Source of the DNA: Bog-473 sp963828825
Lineage (GTDB): Bacteria > Actinomycetota > Acidimicrobiia > Acidimicrobiales > RAAP-2
Length of the DNA: 64,000 bases
NCBI GenBank assembly: GCA_963828825.1
Contig: CAWHGF010000002.1
Coordinates: 682,001-746,000 of the forward strand
Reading direction: 5' to 3'
Position numbers and translations under genes: made by a program. Below the pieces are notes generated by a model. It saw nothing but the letters and a program-made list of their open reading frames with translations, was not told the DNA's origin and made no database searches. This document shows positions 28,510 to 36,878 of this stretch, piece after piece. How positions within the stretch are numbered: the first letter of the stretch is position 1; every line of letters begins with the position of its first letter.

Positions 28510-29471
28510 GGCCTCGGTGTCGACGTCGTTTCGAGGAGCTCCCGGATCACCCCGGACGCCTGCCCCGCGCCGTCATCCGCCTCCACGGTGAGAATGCGGT
28601 GGGACAGGCATTCGACGGCCACCGCCTTCACGTCGGCGGGCGCCACGTAGCCCCTCCCGTCGAGCACGGCATGCGCCTGGGCGGCGCGGATCAACCAGAT
28701 GGCGGCGCGGGGGCTCGCACCGAGGTGGACGCCCGGCGCAGTCCGGCTGGCGCGGCAGAGCTCCACCGCATATGCCGCCACCGCCTCTTGGACGGGGACC
28801 GACTCGGTGGCCCGTTGGGCGCGCCGCCACTCCTCCGGTGTGCACACCGCACCGAGCTCGGCCATCGCATAGGTGCCGCCGCCGTGGAGCGCCAGCTGCA
28901 CCTCGTGTGCCGCGTCGGGATACCCGATGGACGTGGCCATGGCGAAACGGTCGAGCTGGCTCTCGACCAGCGGGAAGGTACCGCGCTGCGAGTGCGGGTT
29001 CTGGGTGGCGATCACGAGGTGGGGCTGCGGGAGGGGCCAGGACTGGCCGTCGACGCTGACCTGGCGCTCCTCCATCGTCTCGAGGAGCGCGGACTGCGTG
29101 CGGGGGGGCGTGCGGTTGAGCTCGTCGACCAGGACGACATGGGCGAACACCGGGCCCGGGCGGAAGTCCCAGCTGCCGGTGTCGGGCATGAACACCGAAA
29201 CCCCGGTGATATCCGACGGGAGGAGGTCGGGGTGACCCTGTACCCGCGACAGCTCCGCGCCGAGGGAGATGGCGAGGGTGCGGGCCAGCACGGTCTTCCC
29301 CACACCGGGCACGTCCTCAATGAGGAGATGGCCGCCGGAGAGGGCGGCAACGGCGGCGGCCACCAGCGCGCCCTCGCTGCCGAGCACCACCCGCTCCAAG
29401 TTGCGCACCAGCGCGCGACCGAGGACCACGGCATCGTCGAGGTCGCCGACGCGCTCGTCGACGACCCTCAT
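28506..29471 (-). CDS. moxR: MoxR-family AAA+ ATPase
   Basis: A 321-residue AAA+ chaperone of the MoxR proper group. Walker A is EDVPGVGKTVLAR, Walker B is VVLVDELNRTPPRTQSALLE, and sensor 1 is VIATQNP. ATG at 29471 is preferred over an upstream in-frame codon because it begins close to the family's usual N-terminus and is preceded by a purine-rich AAGGCGGTGA. The stop overlaps the GTG of the DUF58-TgpA gene, the classical partner set for MoxR. It probably remodels or activates a membrane-associated complex using ATP. Confidence 0.92.
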   Translation of the reverse strand: MRVVDERVGDLDDAVVLGRALVRNLERVVLGSEGALVAAAVAALSGGHLLIEDVPGVGKTVLARTLAISLGAELSRVQGHPDLLPSDITGVSVFMPDTGSWDFRPGPVFAHVVLVDELNRTPPRTQSALLETMEERQVSVDGQSWPLPQPHLVIATQNPHSQRGTFPLVESQLDRFAMATSIGYPDAAHEVQLALHGGGTYAMAELGAVCTPEEWRRAQRATESVPVQEAVAAYAVELCRASRTAPGVHLGASPRAAIWLIRAAQAHAVLDGRGYVAPADVKAVAVECLSHRILTVEADDGAGQASGVIRELLETTSTPRP

Positions 29472-30056
29472 GGAATCACCGCCTTGACATGCGCCACGAG
29501 GCCCCACACTACGGCTGCACGGTTCCCGTCCGGCACCCGGGCCGACGAGTTTGACCTGACGGGTACCGGGGTGGCGAGGGCAGAGAGGCCGTGCGCGAGC
29601 TCACCGCGCGCAGGTTCTCCACCGGGTCCTGAACGTGACCACACCCCACGGCATCCGTGACGGATGGGCCCTGACGTGCCGTTATGCCCACACCTGCGGC
29701 GTCATGAAGCGGCGCCCCCACGTTCGGCTTCGGCGGCGGCCATGACCCTTGCGCTCCGCATACGGGGGCGTGCACACGAGCGCGGCGGTGGCCGTTCATT
29801 GTTGTGCCGTTGCGAATGCGTTGTCGAAGCAGTGGCCATCTCCACCCAAGTTCCGAGTGGTCGCACCCGTTTCCTCACGGCACACACCGATCGACGACGT
29901 GTGTGATCACCTCGCGCACCTGCCCGGACCCGCACTGGTCGCCCCGTCCAACTGTTGGCGATCGACCTCGGCCACCACGCCGGTGGTCGAGGCGAAGGCC
30001 TGCGCCGACTTGTCCGCACCCATGGTCCGCGGCCTCTCGTCGGCCGGGACAGGACG
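29472..30056. other. Gene-free stretch upstream of moxR
   Basis: 585 bp between the moxR start and the end of the MaoC-like gene. Open frames on both strands overlap one another and lack a recognisable domain or start. The plus-strand frame ending at 30060 (from about 29749) is the most protein-like but I could not match it to anything. The moxR promoter should lie at the left edge. Confidence 0.45.
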
Positions 30057-30479
30057 CTAGGGCAGGGCGGCGGTGGCCTCACCCACCAGCTTGTCCTCGC
30101 CGTCGCCGTTGGACAGCGTCACCGTCATGTCCACGAGTTTCCTGCCGTCCTCCTCGCGCTTGGCGGTGACGACGATCTTGGAGGAGAGCACCTCGTCGGG
30201 CCAGGTCTGGCGGGCGAAGCGGACCTGGTACCGGGTGACGTTGCCGACGCCCACGAAGTCCGTCAGGGCCGTGCCCAGGAGGCCCATGGAGAACATGCCG
30301 TGCCCGAACACGCTCGGCTGCCCGGCCTTCTGAGCCGCCACCTCGTCATGGTGCATGGGGTTGAAGTCCCCGGACGCCCCCGCGTACTTGACCAGGTCGG
30401 TCCGGGTCAGCGTGTGCGTGATCACCGGCGCCTCGTCCCCCACCTGCACGTCCTCGAAGGACAGCTTCCTCTCACCCAT
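30057..30479 (-). CDS. MaoC-like hydratase/dehydratase, HadB-like
   Basis: A 140-residue hot-dog-fold protein. The hydratase 2 motif is seen as SGDFNPMHHDEVAAQ, with the catalytic Asp and His, followed by GHGMFSMGLLGTAL. Overall resemblance is to mycobacterial HadB, the catalytic half of the (3R)-hydroxyacyl-ACP dehydratase, or to an (R)-specific enoyl-CoA hydratase. The upstream gene encodes the HadA-like partner on the same strand, 101 bp away, so a heterodimer is likely. ATG at 30479. Confidence 0.88.
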   Translation of the reverse strand: MGERKLSFEDVQVGDEAPVITHTLTRTDLVKYAGASGDFNPMHHDEVAAQKAGQPSVFGHGMFSMGLLGTALTDFVGVGNVTRYQVRFARQTWPDEVLSSKIVVTAKREEDGRKLVDMTVTLSNGDGEDKLVGEATAALP

Positions 30480-30580
30480 CGTCTCGACCTCCCGTCGATT
30501 GCTCGTTCACCACTCCCGGTTGCCGATCCTGCGCATGCTCCGCACGGGTGCAGCCGGTGATCGCTCGATTGCCACCGGGC

Positions 30581-31096
30581 CTAGGCCCGGTGGATCAGGT
30601 TGAAGCGCGCCGTCACCACGGGCTCGCCCGTCGTGTCGTCGCGCCACTTCGTCTCCGAGCAGATGAAGGTCATCGTCCGCCCCTTTGACTCCTTCTGGTA
30701 GGCGTCGGTGATCGAGCCCTCGCCGACCAGCACGTCGCCCACCTGCACGGGGCGGTGGTAGAGGAATTCCTGCTCGCCGTGGAGGATCATGCCGCCCTTG
30801 GCCATCAACGGCCCCATGGCGGTCATGAGCGGATTCCCGGTGGGCGCGTCCGCCGGCTGCATCTCGGCGAACTTGCCCGAGAACTCCATGGCGAAGGGCC
30901 AGGTCGGCGGCGCCGGGATGTTCTCGAACCCGGCCTGACGGGCCGCCTCGGGGCTGTGGTAGATCGGGCTCGTACTGAGCAGGGCGTCGGCAAAATGCTG
31001 CACCGGCCCCCGCTCCACGATCACCTTGGACTTGCCGGTCGGCTGCCCGATGATTCCCTTGAGCACGTCTTCTTGCGATGCGGCACCGTCTGCCAC
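30581..31096 (-). CDS. MaoC N-terminal/FAS1-like dehydratase subunit, HadA-like
   Basis: A 171-residue hot-dog protein lacking the catalytic Asp/His pattern of its neighbour, as expected for a HadA/HadC-type partner. Blocks are GKSKVIVERGPVQHFADAL, IPAPPTWPFAMEF and LYHRPVQVGDVLVGEG, the last matching the standard (E/Y)..RPVxxGD motif. GTG at 31096 is chosen because AGGAGG lies 6-7 nt upstream; a longer frame to ATG 31135 would start with unconserved residues. Forms a probable heterodimer with the 30057 gene in fatty acyl chain processing. Confidence 0.85.
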   Translation of the reverse strand: MADGAASQEDVLKGIIGQPTGKSKVIVERGPVQHFADALLSTSPIYHSPEAARQAGFENIPAPPTWPFAMEFSGKFAEMQPADAPTGNPLMTAMGPLMAKGGMILHGEQEFLYHRPVQVGDVLVGEGSITDAYQKESKGRTMTFICSETKWRDDTTGEPVVTARFNLIHRA

Positions 31097-31356
31097 CGTC
31101 TGCCTCCTGTCCCCCTCCGCCGTCGACCCCACCATTTCGTCATGGCGGGCACCGGCCCGGGGCCGGTGCAGCGCCCAAGGTAGCGGCGGCGCCTCGGGGG
31201 CGCCCAATCCGACGCCCGAGCGGCGTCACGGCCTGTCGGCTCGGTACCATCGGCATCCCGTGACCTCGCCCACGATCCTCCGCTTCCCCTGGCCGGGGCA
31301 CGGCGTGTGCAACGTGGCCCCTTCCACGAGCCGTTAGAGCCGGATACACCAGCTGA

Positions 31357-31962
31357 ATGCCCGACTTCTTCGACGTGGTGCACACCCAACGGGCCGCCCG
31401 GTCGTTCCTCCCCGACGACGTCGACGACGCCACCGTCGCCCGGATCCTGACCGCGGCGACCCACGCGCCCAGCGCGGAGAACAGCCAGCCCTTCGTGTTC
31501 GTCGTCGTACGCGACCCCGCGCTGCGATCCGCCATCGGCGGGCTGACGGCGCGCCTGTGGGAGGGCGGCGCCAGGGAGCTCGAGGAGCAACGACTCACTC
31601 CCGCCTTCCTGCGCGACGTCGACCGGGGGGCAACGGGTGGTATCGCCGGCGCTCCCGTGCTGGTGGTCGTGTGCGGCGACACCCGGCTGACCTACGCCAA
31701 GGCCATGGACGCGTCGGTCTTTCCGGCGGTGCAGAACTTGTTGCTGGCCGCCCACGCCCTCGGGCTCGGCTCGACACTGACGACGTTGCCCGTCCTCGGG
31801 GGCGACGAGCTGTCCGGCCTTCTGGACCTGCCACCCGAGGTGGTCCCCGTCGCCGTCGTCCCACTCGGCCACCTGCCGGCGCCCCTCGGCCCGCCCCGGC
31901 GGCAGGCGCTCCCGGAGAAGGCCCACCTGAACCGCTACGGGACCCCGTTTCCCCCCGCCTGA
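31357..31962 (+). CDS. Nitroreductase-family FMN protein
   Basis: A 201-residue nitroreductase. It begins DFFDVVHTQRAARSFLPDDV, the conserved R-R-S/R-x-F start that contacts FMN, continues with HAPSAENSQPFVFVVV, and has the second half motif AVQNLLLAAHALGLGSTLTT. Start at ATG 31357. It reduces an unknown quinone or nitro-like compound with NAD(P)H. Its 3' end overlaps the convergent glycosyltransferase by 28 bp. A distant relative is in the island at 51371. Confidence 0.85.
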   Translation: MPDFFDVVHTQRAARSFLPDDVDDATVARILTAATHAPSAENSQPFVFVVVRDPALRSAIGGLTARLWEGGARELEEQRLTPAFLRDVDRGATGGIAGAPVLVVVCGDTRLTYAKAMDASVFPAVQNLLLAAHALGLGSTLTTLPVLGGDELSGLLDLPPEVVPVAVVPLGHLPAPLGPPRRQALPEKAHLNRYGTPFPPA

Positions 31963-33188
31963 GCACGGACCCGATCCTCCTCGGGGCCCCTGGTCGCGCC
32001 CCCCCCGGTGAAGCGCTGCAGGAACGCGCAATAGCGGTCCAGGATCACCGGCCAGGTGTAATTGGCCCCGACGTAGCGGCGGCCGTTGCGGCGCATCGTG
32101 TCCCGCCGCGCGTCGTCGGTGATGAGCAGGCGGAGGCCGGCCTCGAACTCGGCGAAGTCGCCGAACCACAGCCCGGCGCCCGATTGCTCGCAGTGCTCTC
32201 GCGTGGCGCCGCACACCGCGTTCACGAGCACCGGCACGCCGGCGGTCAGCGCCTCGATCACCGTGAGGGAGAACGATTCGTGGGGCGAGGGCGCCACGAG
32301 TGCCTGTGCCCCGCGCAGGAGGCCCCACTTGGCCGCGTCGTCGACCATCCCCGTCACGACGACGTCATCGGCCGGCTCGGGTGCGTCGACCACCTGCCCC
32401 ACGAAGACCAGGCGGAGCGGGCCGGGATGGCGCCGCTTGTAGGCCCGGAAGAAGCGCCACAACATGCCGGTGCCCTTCTGGTCGTCCACCCGCCCGATGC
32501 ACACGACGTAGGGCCCCTCCCCCACCCCGAAGGTCGCACGCACCGCGGCGCTGCTGCCCGCACGGTCGGCTTCCTCCGGCTCCTCGACACCGAGGCCGAT
32601 CAGCACCTGCGGCGTGGCCGCCACCCCGAAGCGCGCGTTGACCAGTGCGCGCTCGCTCCGGCTGTGGAAGGCGAACCCGCGGCAGCGCGCGAACAGCTCG
32701 TCGAAGAGGGGCAGGTGGAGGGCGGGCTCCTCGTGCGCGGCCGGGTGCAGCACGGCGCGCTCGGCCACCAGTGGCAGCCCGCGCACCGTCGGGTAGTACA
32801 GGTAGGGGTAGAACGCGAGGACGTCGGCGTCGCTGGCCGCCACCGCCTCGAGCAGCGCAGGTGAGCGGGGTCCCTGCAGGTCGACCCAGCGCTCCATGTC
32901 GGCCCTACTGGCGTGGGTGGGGTCGTCCCGCAGGTGCGCCCAGAGAGGGTGGAAGTGGTCGTCGCGCCCGGCCTCGGAGCGGATGCGGCGCACGCGCACG
33001 CCGTTGCTGTCGGACGTCCCCTCCTCCAGCTCGTCGCGCCACGTGATGGCATCGAGGGCGCACGTCGTCAGCACCTCGACCTCGTAGCCCCGGTCCGAGA
33101 CCAGGCGCTCGGCCAGCATGCGCGCCCCGGTCTCGGCGCCACCCCGTATGGCCGGGCCGTAGCGCGGCACGACGAAGGCCACCTTCAC
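31935..33188 (-). CDS. GT4-family glycosyltransferase
   Basis: A 417-residue paralogue of the enzyme at 6814-8019: both start with a VTPRYG/VVPRYGP strand and GGAETxAR loop, share FYPYLYxPTV and LHPAAHxEPAL, and have CIGRVDDQKGTGML and SPHESFSLTVIEALTAGVPVLVN. GTG at 33188 begins precisely at the conserved strand; a preceding Arg-rich extension is not used. It is isolated from the polysaccharide locus, so it may have been separated from it by rearrangement, or serve a different glycan. Confidence 0.87.
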   Translation of the reverse strand: MKVAFVVPRYGPAIRGGAETGARMLAERLVSDRGYEVEVLTTCALDAITWRDELEEGTSDSNGVRVRRIRSEAGRDDHFHPLWAHLRDDPTHASRADMERWVDLQGPRSPALLEAVAASDADVLAFYPYLYYPTVRGLPLVAERAVLHPAAHEEPALHLPLFDELFARCRGFAFHSRSERALVNARFGVAATPQVLIGLGVEEPEEADRAGSSAAVRATFGVGEGPYVVCIGRVDDQKGTGMLWRFFRAYKRRHPGPLRLVFVGQVVDAPEPADDVVVTGMVDDAAKWGLLRGAQALVAPSPHESFSLTVIEALTAGVPVLVNAVCGATREHCEQSGAGLWFGDFAEFEAGLRLLITDDARRDTMRRNGRRYVGANYTWPVILDRYCAFLQRFTGGGATRGPEEDRVRAQAGGNGVP

Positions 33189-33322
33189 GGGCACACCCGC
33201 GGCTCGAGGTCGCCACTCTCCGGAGGGGCGGCGAACGGCACGGCAGCGAACATACCGGCCCTGGCCCACGGGCCGGCGCTCGGACCTGACGCCCGCGTCA
33301 GGTCCGCGGTTATGGTGAGCCC

Positions 33323-33895
33323 GTGCAGGACCACCACTACCACGTCGACATCGAGGCCAGCGTCGACGAGCTCTGGCAGCTCTTCTGGGCCCGCATCCCC
33401 CACACCGAGACGGGCGACGTGACCATCGACATCCTCCATCCCGGCGACGCCGTCGGTGAGGGCCTGGTGCGGCACTGCACGTTCCGCGTCCCCCGCTACC
33501 TGCTGACCGGGGGCAAGGGCCAGTCCTGGGAGTGGCTGACCGAGGTCACGCCGAACGTCTCGTGGAAGTACAACGCCATCGGGCGCCCCCTGTTCTCCGA
33601 AGCCGAAGGCCGGACGCGCCTGGAGGACATCGGCAACGGGACGACCCGGGTCCACTTCTCGGAGACCTACCACGCCTTCAACCCGTTCCTGCGTGCCCTC
33701 CTCGAAAAACGCGTGCACGCCTTCATCTCCAAGGACAACGACCGGCTCATCGAGGAGTCGCTCACCACCGGGGTGCGCTACCTGCGCGCCGCCAAGGCCA
33801 AGGCACAGGCCAGGGCGGCCGGCCCGGACGCGGCCCCGCCGACGCCTCCCGCTTCGGCTCCGGCGCCGTCCGCCGGCGCGTCCGAGCCGGGGTGA
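33323..33895 (+). CDS. SRPBCC-fold protein (DUF2505/cyclase-like)
   Basis: A 190-residue protein. Residues 1-155 form an apparent START/SRPBCC lipid-binding fold: it begins YHVDIEASVDELWQLFWAR and has a helix-forming end with RALLEKRVHAFISKDNDRLIEESL. The last 35 residues are an Ala-Pro-rich tail. GTG at 33323 fits the fold start. Such proteins bind hydrophobic ligands or act as cyclases/aromatases; nothing in the sequence decides the ligand. Confidence 0.75.
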   Translation: MQDHHYHVDIEASVDELWQLFWARIPHTETGDVTIDILHPGDAVGEGLVRHCTFRVPRYLLTGGKGQSWEWLTEVTPNVSWKYNAIGRPLFSEAEGRTRLEDIGNGTTRVHFSETYHAFNPFLRALLEKRVHAFISKDNDRLIEESLTTGVRYLRAAKAKAQARAAGPDAAPPTPPASAPAPSAGASEPG

Positions 33896-34037
33896 TCCCC
33901 GAGCCGGTCGCAGGCGATCTGTCGGCCTCCTCGACCCCGCAGCCGCTGTTCGCCTGAGCAGTTGCACCGCGCCTGGGAAGGAGCCGAGCGGCACGCCGGC
34001 CGCTCCCTCCCCGAATCGGCGCGGGTACGGTGCCGGT

Positions 34038-34892
34038 ATGGACCTCGGTCGCGTCGGCGTGTGGTGGAGCGGCTCGTGGCGCGAGTCGGCGAATCCGGAC
34101 CGCAGCGTCGCACCCGCGCTCGAGTCCCTCGGCTACGGGGCGCTGTGGTCGTCCGGGCGCTTCGACCCCGGGCTGTCGCCGCACTTCGAGGACCTGCTCG
34201 CCTCGACGAGCCACGTCGCGGTGGCCAGCGGCATCGTCAGCATCTGGGCCGGAGCGCCCGAGGACGTCGGGCCGGCCGTCGCCACATTGGAGGACAGGTT
34301 CCCGGGGCGCTTCCTCCTCGGGGTCGGCACCAGCCACGGGCCGGTGGTCGCCGACTACTCGCGGCCCTATTCGAAGATGGTCGGCTACCTCGATGCCCTC
34401 GACGCCCTGGCCACGCCGGTGCCGCCGGAACGGCGCGTGCTGGCCGCGCTCGGCCCCCGCATGCTGGAGCTCGCCGCCGCCCGGTCCGCCGGCGCCCATC
34501 CCTATTTCGTCCCGGTCGAGCACACCGCCCGGGCCCGCACCATCCTCGGGCCCGGCCCGCTCCTGGCGCCCGAGGTGGCGGTCGTGCTCGAAGCCGACCC
34601 GGCCCGGGCCCGCGAGCTGGCGCGCCGGTACGCCAGCATCTACCTCAACCTGCCCAACTACACGCAGAACCTGCGCACCTTCGGCTTTGACGACGACGAC
34701 ATCGGCGGCGGCGGGAGCGACCGCCTCATCGACGCCGTGATTCCGTGGGGCGATACCGACGCGGTGACGGCGGCCGTCCGCGCCCACCACGACGCGGGAG
34801 CGGACCACGTCTGCATCCAGGTCGTGGCCGACCGCGAGGACTTCCCGCTGGAGGAGTACCGGGTCCTCGCCGGAGCACTCCTCGGCGCCTGA
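34038..34892 (+). CDS. LLM-class F420-dependent oxidoreductase (TIGR03620-like)
   Basis: A 284-residue luciferase-like protein. It starts DLGRVGVWWSGSW and has ESLGYGALWSSGRFDPGL, VASGIVSIWAGAPEDV and DRFPGRFLLGVGTSHG, matching the TIGR03620 subgroup of F420-dependent enzymes. A late DAGADHVCIQVVADRED is the C-terminal barrel strand. ATG at 34038. Substrate unknown. The preceding SRPBCC gene is co-directional with a 142-bp gap, so co-transcription is possible but not shown. Confidence 0.85.
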   Translation: MDLGRVGVWWSGSWRESANPDRSVAPALESLGYGALWSSGRFDPGLSPHFEDLLASTSHVAVASGIVSIWAGAPEDVGPAVATLEDRFPGRFLLGVGTSHGPVVADYSRPYSKMVGYLDALDALATPVPPERRVLAALGPRMLELAAARSAGAHPYFVPVEHTARARTILGPGPLLAPEVAVVLEADPARARELARRYASIYLNLPNYTQNLRTFGFDDDDIGGGGSDRLIDAVIPWGDTDAVTAAVRAHHDAGADHVCIQVVADREDFPLEEYRVLAGALLGA

Positions 34893-34924
34893 CGCACACG
34901 TCGCCCCGGCGCTCGTCGGCCCGA

Positions 34925-35557
34925 CTACGGCACCTCCGCCCGCTGGGCCAGCGCGGCGGCCAGCGCACGGAAGGCTCGGCCGCGGTGGGACACCGCGTCC
35001 TTCTCGGCCGGCAGCATCTCGGCGAACGTCCGCCCGTCTCCACCGTCGGGCACGAACACCGGGTCGTAGCCGAACCCGTTGCCTCCCCGGCCTTCTCTGG
35101 CGATCCTCCCCGGCAGCACGCCTTCGACCCACACCTCGGACCCGTCGGGATACGCGACCAGCGCCACCGTCCTGAAGCAGGCCCGTCGTTCTCCACCGGC
35201 GCCTTCGAGTGCCGCCAGCTCGCGCAGCAGCTTGTCGACGTTGTCGGCGTAGGAGGCATCCTCGCCGGCGTAGCGGGCCGAGTAGACCCCCGGCGCACCG
35301 GCCAGGGCCTCGACCTCCAACCCGGTGTCGTCGGCCACCGCCGCCGTCCCGGTTGCCGCCACCAACGCGCGCGCCTTCAGGCGGGCGTTGCCGAGCAGCG
35401 TGTCGGCGTCCTCCACGACGTCGGGGACTCCCTCGGGACGCGGCAGGAGCTCCACGGGCAGGGAGGCCGACAACACGGCGACGATCTCCTTGACCTTGTC
35501 CGGGTTGGCCGACGCCAGCACGAGCCGCTGCGGCCCCGCTCCGCCCGGCCCGCTCAC
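34925..35557 (-). CDS. rdgB: XTP/dITP (non-canonical purine NTP) pyrophosphatase
   Basis: A 210-residue Ham1/RdgB protein that removes inosine and xanthosine triphosphates from the nucleotide pool. It begins LVLASANPDKVKEI, has AVADDTGLEVEALAGAPGVYSARYAG, and ends with GFGYDPVFVPDGG and FAEMLPAEKDAVSHRGRAF, all family blocks. GTG at 35557 overlaps the rph stop (GTGA). rph-rdgB linkage is common in bacteria and supports the call. Confidence 0.96.
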   Translation of the reverse strand: MSGPGGAGPQRLVLASANPDKVKEIVAVLSASLPVELLPRPEGVPDVVEDADTLLGNARLKARALVAATGTAAVADDTGLEVEALAGAPGVYSARYAGEDASYADNVDKLLRELAALEGAGGERRACFRTVALVAYPDGSEVWVEGVLPGRIAREGRGGNGFGYDPVFVPDGGDGRTFAEMLPAEKDAVSHRGRAFRALAAALAQRAEVP

Positions 35558-36306
35558 CGCCGCGGCGGCGCCTCGGCCAGGACGGCGGCCTGCATGCCGG
35601 TCAGCTCCTTGATGCCGGCCTCGGCCAGGCCGAGCAGCGTGTCGAGCTCTCCTCGGGTGAAGGCCATGCCCTCGGCCGTGCCCTGCACCTCGACGAAGCG
35701 CCCGGCTCCGGTCATGACGACGTTCATGTCGACCTCTGCCCGCGAGTCCTCGACGTAGGGCAGGTCGAGCATCGGCACGCCGTCGATGATGCCCACCGAG
35801 ACTGCGGCCACCGAGTCCGTGAGCGGGTGCGTGCCGATGGTGCCGGCCTGCACCAGGCGGGTACAGGCGTCGTGCAACGCCACGTAGGCGCCGCAGATGG
35901 AGGCGGTGCGGGTGCCACCGTCCGCCTGCAGGGCGTCGCAGTCCACCGTGATCTGCACCTCGCCCAGGGTCACGAGATCGCACACCGCGCGCAAGGAACG
36001 GGCGATCAGGCGCTGGATCTCCTGGGTCCGACCCGACTGCTTGCCCTTGGCGGCCTCCCGGGAGGCCCGCTCCGGCGTCGAACCCGGCAGCATGGAGTAC
36101 TCGGCGGTGACCCAGCCCCGGCCCGTTCCCCGCATCCAGGGCGGGACCCGCTCCTCGACCGAGGCGGTGCACAGCACCTTTGTCTGCCCGAACGTCACGA
36201 GTACCGACCCCGGCGCCATCACCGTGTAGTCCCGGTCGAAACGGACCGGCCGCAACTGGTCGACGGCGCGCCCGTCCTGGCGCGCCGTGCGGGGTTCTGC
36301 ACTCAC
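35554..36306 (-). CDS. rph: Ribonuclease PH
   Basis: A 250-residue phosphate-dependent 3'-5' exoribonuclease that trims tRNA 3' ends. Blocks are RPVRFDRDYTVMAPGSVLVTFGQTKV, with GWVTAEYSMLPGST, RTQEIQRLIARSLRAV, DCDALQADGGTRTASICGAY and LPYVEDSRAEVDMNVVM. GTG at 36306 is chosen because GGGAGGTGG lies upstream and the N-terminus then matches the family (RxDGR). Translationally coupled with rdgB. An upstream frame extension has no similarity. Confidence 0.96.
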   Translation of the reverse strand: MSAEPRTARQDGRAVDQLRPVRFDRDYTVMAPGSVLVTFGQTKVLCTASVEERVPPWMRGTGRGWVTAEYSMLPGSTPERASREAAKGKQSGRTQEIQRLIARSLRAVCDLVTLGEVQITVDCDALQADGGTRTASICGAYVALHDACTRLVQAGTIGTHPLTDSVAAVSVGIIDGVPMLDLPYVEDSRAEVDMNVVMTGAGRFVEVQGTAEGMAFTRGELDTLLGLAEAGIKELTGMQAAVLAEAPPRR

Positions 36307-36376
36307 GTCTCCACCTCCCACTGCATGCCTCTCGCTTCCATTCGCCGTCCGGCCACCGTCGACACCGTAGGCGACC

Positions 36377-36811
36377 TCAGTTGCCGTGGGCGAAGGCCTC
36401 CGGGTACGAGTGGGGCGAGATCTCCAGCGCGGCGTCGACGTCGCGGTAGGTCTTGAACTCGAGGACGTTGCCACTCGGGTCGGCGACCTTGGCCTTGGTC
36501 TGCTCGGTGGGCAGACCCTCGTCGTCCGTCGAGACGGGGACCACCCAGTCGATGCCGCACGCGGCCAGGCGGGCGATCACCACGTCGAAGTCGTTGCGAC
36601 CGAGCGTGACACCGAAGTGACGCGACCCCCCTCTGGTCGGGAGCGCCACCTCGTGGGGCCGGTCCTGCAGCGTGAGCTGCATGCCGAAGAACCACACGTC
36701 GGCGAATCCGGTTCGCACCCGTGCCGGCTGGCAGCCGAGTGTGCGGACGTAGAAGTCACGCGCCTCGTCCACGTCGCGCACCGGGATGGAGAGGTGGAGG
36801 ATGGGTTGCAC
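36377..36811 (-). CDS. VOC (glyoxalase/bleomycin resistance) family protein
   Basis: A 144-residue vicinal-oxygen-chelate protein. It starts QPILHLSIPVRDVDEARDFYVRTLG (seen here in two blocks) with the first metal-type His, and ends DPSGNVLEFKTYRD with the family's typical E. There is SRHFGVTLGRNDFDVV in the second module. GTG at 36811. Metal-dependent lyase, dioxygenase or binding function is possible; the substrate is unknown. It reads into the rph upstream region, 70 bp apart. Confidence 0.82.
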   Translation of the reverse strand: MQPILHLSIPVRDVDEARDFYVRTLGCQPARVRTGFADVWFFGMQLTLQDRPHEVALPTRGGSRHFGVTLGRNDFDVVIARLAACGIDWVVPVSTDDEGLPTEQTKAKVADPSGNVLEFKTYRDVDAALEISPHSYPEAFAHGN

Positions 36812-36878
36812 GAGGCCAGCCTATGGCCCGGCTGTCGTGCCCATCGGCACCGGGGCGAACCCGCTTGGTGCGGCGTGG

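Noticed and set aside
29749..30060. 103-codon plus-strand frame between moxR and the MaoC gene
   Set aside because: No ribosome site, domain or matching family; overlapping frames on the other strand are of similar quality.
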